From Acidobacteriota bacterium (GTDB lineage: Bacteria > Acidobacteriota > Terriglobia > Terriglobales > Acidobacteriaceae), in NCBI GenBank assembly GCA_021781255.1, contig JAJXXG010001245.1, forward strand, positions 1 through 7,542: DNA of 7,542 nt, in the 5' to 3' direction. Of the stretch, positions 6,353-7,542 are shown one piece after another (position 1 is the stretch's first letter; each line of letters starts with the position of its first letter). Below the pieces are notes generated by a model that saw only the letters and a list, made by a program, of their open reading frames with translations, was not told the DNA's origin and did no database searches. The position numbers and the translations under genes are program-made.

Positions 6353-7442
6353 CGCAATCACAACACAGCACCCAGCCCCGCGTGCTCGTGTGCAGGCGAT
6401 GAAGGAGTATCATCCTCCGCTTGGCAATCGCGATGCGCTGAGGCTTGACTTCAACGAAAACACGCTGGCCTGTTCGCCCAAAGTGCGCGAGGCGCTGGGG
6501 CGCATTACGGCCGGAGATCTTACGCGCTATCCCGAGCGCGAGCCGGTTGAAGCAATTGTTGCCGGGCACCTTGGCCTGGAGCCGAGGCAGGTTGCGCTTA
6601 CGAATGGCGTGGATGAAGCGATTCACGTGCTCTTTGAAACCTTTCTGGAAGCGGACGATGAGTTGCTCCTGCCCGTGCCCACATACACGATGTATGAGGT
6701 CTACGCTTCGGCGACAGATGCGCGCGTTGCGACGGTGAAGGCCGCTGCAGACCTTCAATTTCCATTTGAGCGTTTGCTTGCCGCCATCACGCCGCGCACA
6801 AAAATCATCGCCATCGCCAACCCCAACAGCCCGTCGGGGTCGGTGGCTACACGCGCGCAACTTATCGAGATTGCAAGCCGAGCACCGCACGCCGTGGTTC
6901 TTGTGGATGAAGCGTATTTCCACTTCCATGGCGAAACGGTGATCGATCTTGCCAGTGTTATGCCCAACCTTGTCGTGGCGCGAACCTTCTCCAAGGCGTA
7001 CGGGCTTGCCGGTCTACGTCTTGGCATGCTCGCAGGCTCTGTGGACCTGATGAGATGGATTCGCCGCGTTCTCTCGCCCTACAGCGTGAACTCGCTTGCT
7101 CTGGCGTGCCTTCCCCCCGCACTTGAAGATGAAGCGTATCTCAACTGGTACGTGGACGAAGTGCTGCGGGCCCGCCAGGATTTTGAGGCTGTTCTTGATG
7201 CGGCAGCGATACGTCGCTGGCCGAGCCGCGCAAACTTTGTACTGGTGGAGATCGGCGTGCGACACGCGGCGTTTGTGCGCATGATGAGCACCGCTGGTGT
7301 GCTGGTGCGCGACCGCTCCAGCGACCCTGGATGCCTAAACTGCGTGCGCATCACGATTGGAACTCGACAGCAGATGCGGCAGGCCGCATCCGCGCTGCAT
7401 GAAACGCTGGCCGCGCTGCGTGCCGGAAACGAGGCGGAATGA
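6345..7442 (+). CDS. hisC: Histidinol-phosphate aminotransferase HisC
   Basis: HisC is a PLP enzyme that transfers the amino group of glutamate to imidazole-acetol phosphate, giving histidinol phosphate. Read from the GTG at 6345 it has 365 residues, normal for HisC (about 350-370). Fold-type I motifs are in order: LDFNEN (34-39), TNGVDEAIH (86-94), IANPNSPSG (157-165, usually NPNNPTG), VDEAYFHF (187-194), and TFSKAYGLAGLRLG (214-227), where K217 should form the Schiff base with PLP. VRITIGT (334-340) holds the C-terminal Arg that binds the substrate carboxyl/phosphate end in the family. The start is chosen from the strong GGGGAGG site and the 8-nt overlap with hisD; the ATG at 6291 is less likely. 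It ends with a 4-nt ATGA overlap into hisB. Related aminotransferases can look alike, but the operon settles the assignment. Confidence 0.95.
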   Translation: MADAITTQHPAPRARVQAMKEYHPPLGNRDALRLDFNENTLACSPKVREALGRITAGDLTRYPEREPVEAIVAGHLGLEPRQVALTNGVDEAIHVLFETFLEADDELLLPVPTYTMYEVYASATDARVATVKAAADLQFPFERLLAAITPRTKIIAIANPNSPSGSVATRAQLIEIASRAPHAVVLVDEAYFHFHGETVIDLASVMPNLVVARTFSKAYGLAGLRLGMLAGSVDLMRWIRRVLSPYSVNSLALACLPPALEDEAYLNWYVDEVLRARQDFEAVLDAAAIRRWPSRANFVLVEIGVRHAAFVRMMSTAGVLVRDRSSDPGCLNCVRITIGTRQQMRQAASALHETLAALRAGNEAE

Positions 7443-7542
7443 CAACGAAGAAGAAAGCAGCAAAGCCCTCAGCCGCTGCGACCGTTCGCGTCGCGAGCTT
7501 TGAGCGCAACACCACCGAGACGCGTATTGCGATCAAGCTGAC
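7439..7542 (+). CDS. hisB: Imidazoleglycerol-phosphate dehydratase HisB (N-terminus only, truncated by window edge)
   Basis: Only 34 codons are visible. After a Lys/Ala-rich tail (residues 2-15) comes VASFERNTTETRIAIKL, which matches the start of the IGP dehydratase domain ('R-x-T-x-E-T-x-I-x-V-x-L'). The enzyme dehydrates imidazole-glycerol phosphate to imidazole-acetol phosphate, the step just before HisC. Because this domain begins within the first ~25 residues, there is no N-terminal histidinol-phosphatase domain as in the fused enterobacterial HisB; this is a monofunctional form. The ATG at 7439 overlaps the hisC stop as ATGA, with GAGG at 7431-7434 as ribosome site. The Lys/Ala tail is likely disordered. 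Confidence 0.88.
   Translation, partial: MTTKKKAAKPSAAATVRVASFERNTTETRIAIKL

Noticed and set aside
1..7542. Mobile elements, CRISPR arrays, tRNA or rRNA genes
   Set aside because: No direct-repeat arrays, transposase-like proteins, terminal inverted repeats or RNA-gene folds were seen.

Overview
The window is about 60% GC by eye and densely coded. It looks like chromosomal DNA of a Gram-negative bacterium: it holds an RND drug-efflux pump, an MscS-type channel with a large predicted periplasmic coiled-coil region, and a histidine operon. The order hisI-hisG-hisD-hisC-hisB, with monofunctional HisI and HisB and a long-form HisG, together with a small secreted helix-hairpin-helix protein, suggests Acidobacteriota (Terriglobia). 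That placement is inference from memory of gene order and protein style, not a search result.

Positions 1-1700: the 3' end of an inner-membrane RND transporter gene (+ strand) runs tail-to-tail into a short gene on the - strand for an exported ComEA-like helix-hairpin-helix protein. Positions 1683-3584: an MscS-family mechanosensitive channel gene (+ strand), divergent from the HHH gene.

Positions 3585-3809: the most interesting part of the window. Directly after the channel stop codon lie a good sigma70-type promoter (TTGACA, 17 bp, TAGACT), a 25-codon leader ORF with eight His codons among codons 4-13, an 8-nt segment able to form an antiterminator, and an 11-bp GC-rich hairpin followed by a T-run. 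This has the layout of a histidine attenuator (hisL), in which ribosome stalling at His codons would decide whether transcription enters the his operon. The promoter spacing puts the predicted transcript start only about 2 nt before the leader ATG, so the leader peptide may be translated from a nearly leaderless mRNA.

Positions 3810-7542: hisI, hisG, hisD, hisC and the start of hisB. These are tightly packed, with 8-nt overlaps at hisI/hisG and hisD/hisC, a 13-nt gap at hisG/hisD and a 4-nt ATGA overlap at hisC/hisB. HisG catalyses the first committed step and carries the C-terminal domain used for histidine feedback inhibition. The pathway therefore appears to be controlled both at transcription elongation (attenuator) and at enzyme activity (HisG). 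hisB is cut by the window edge, and the operon probably continues downstream.
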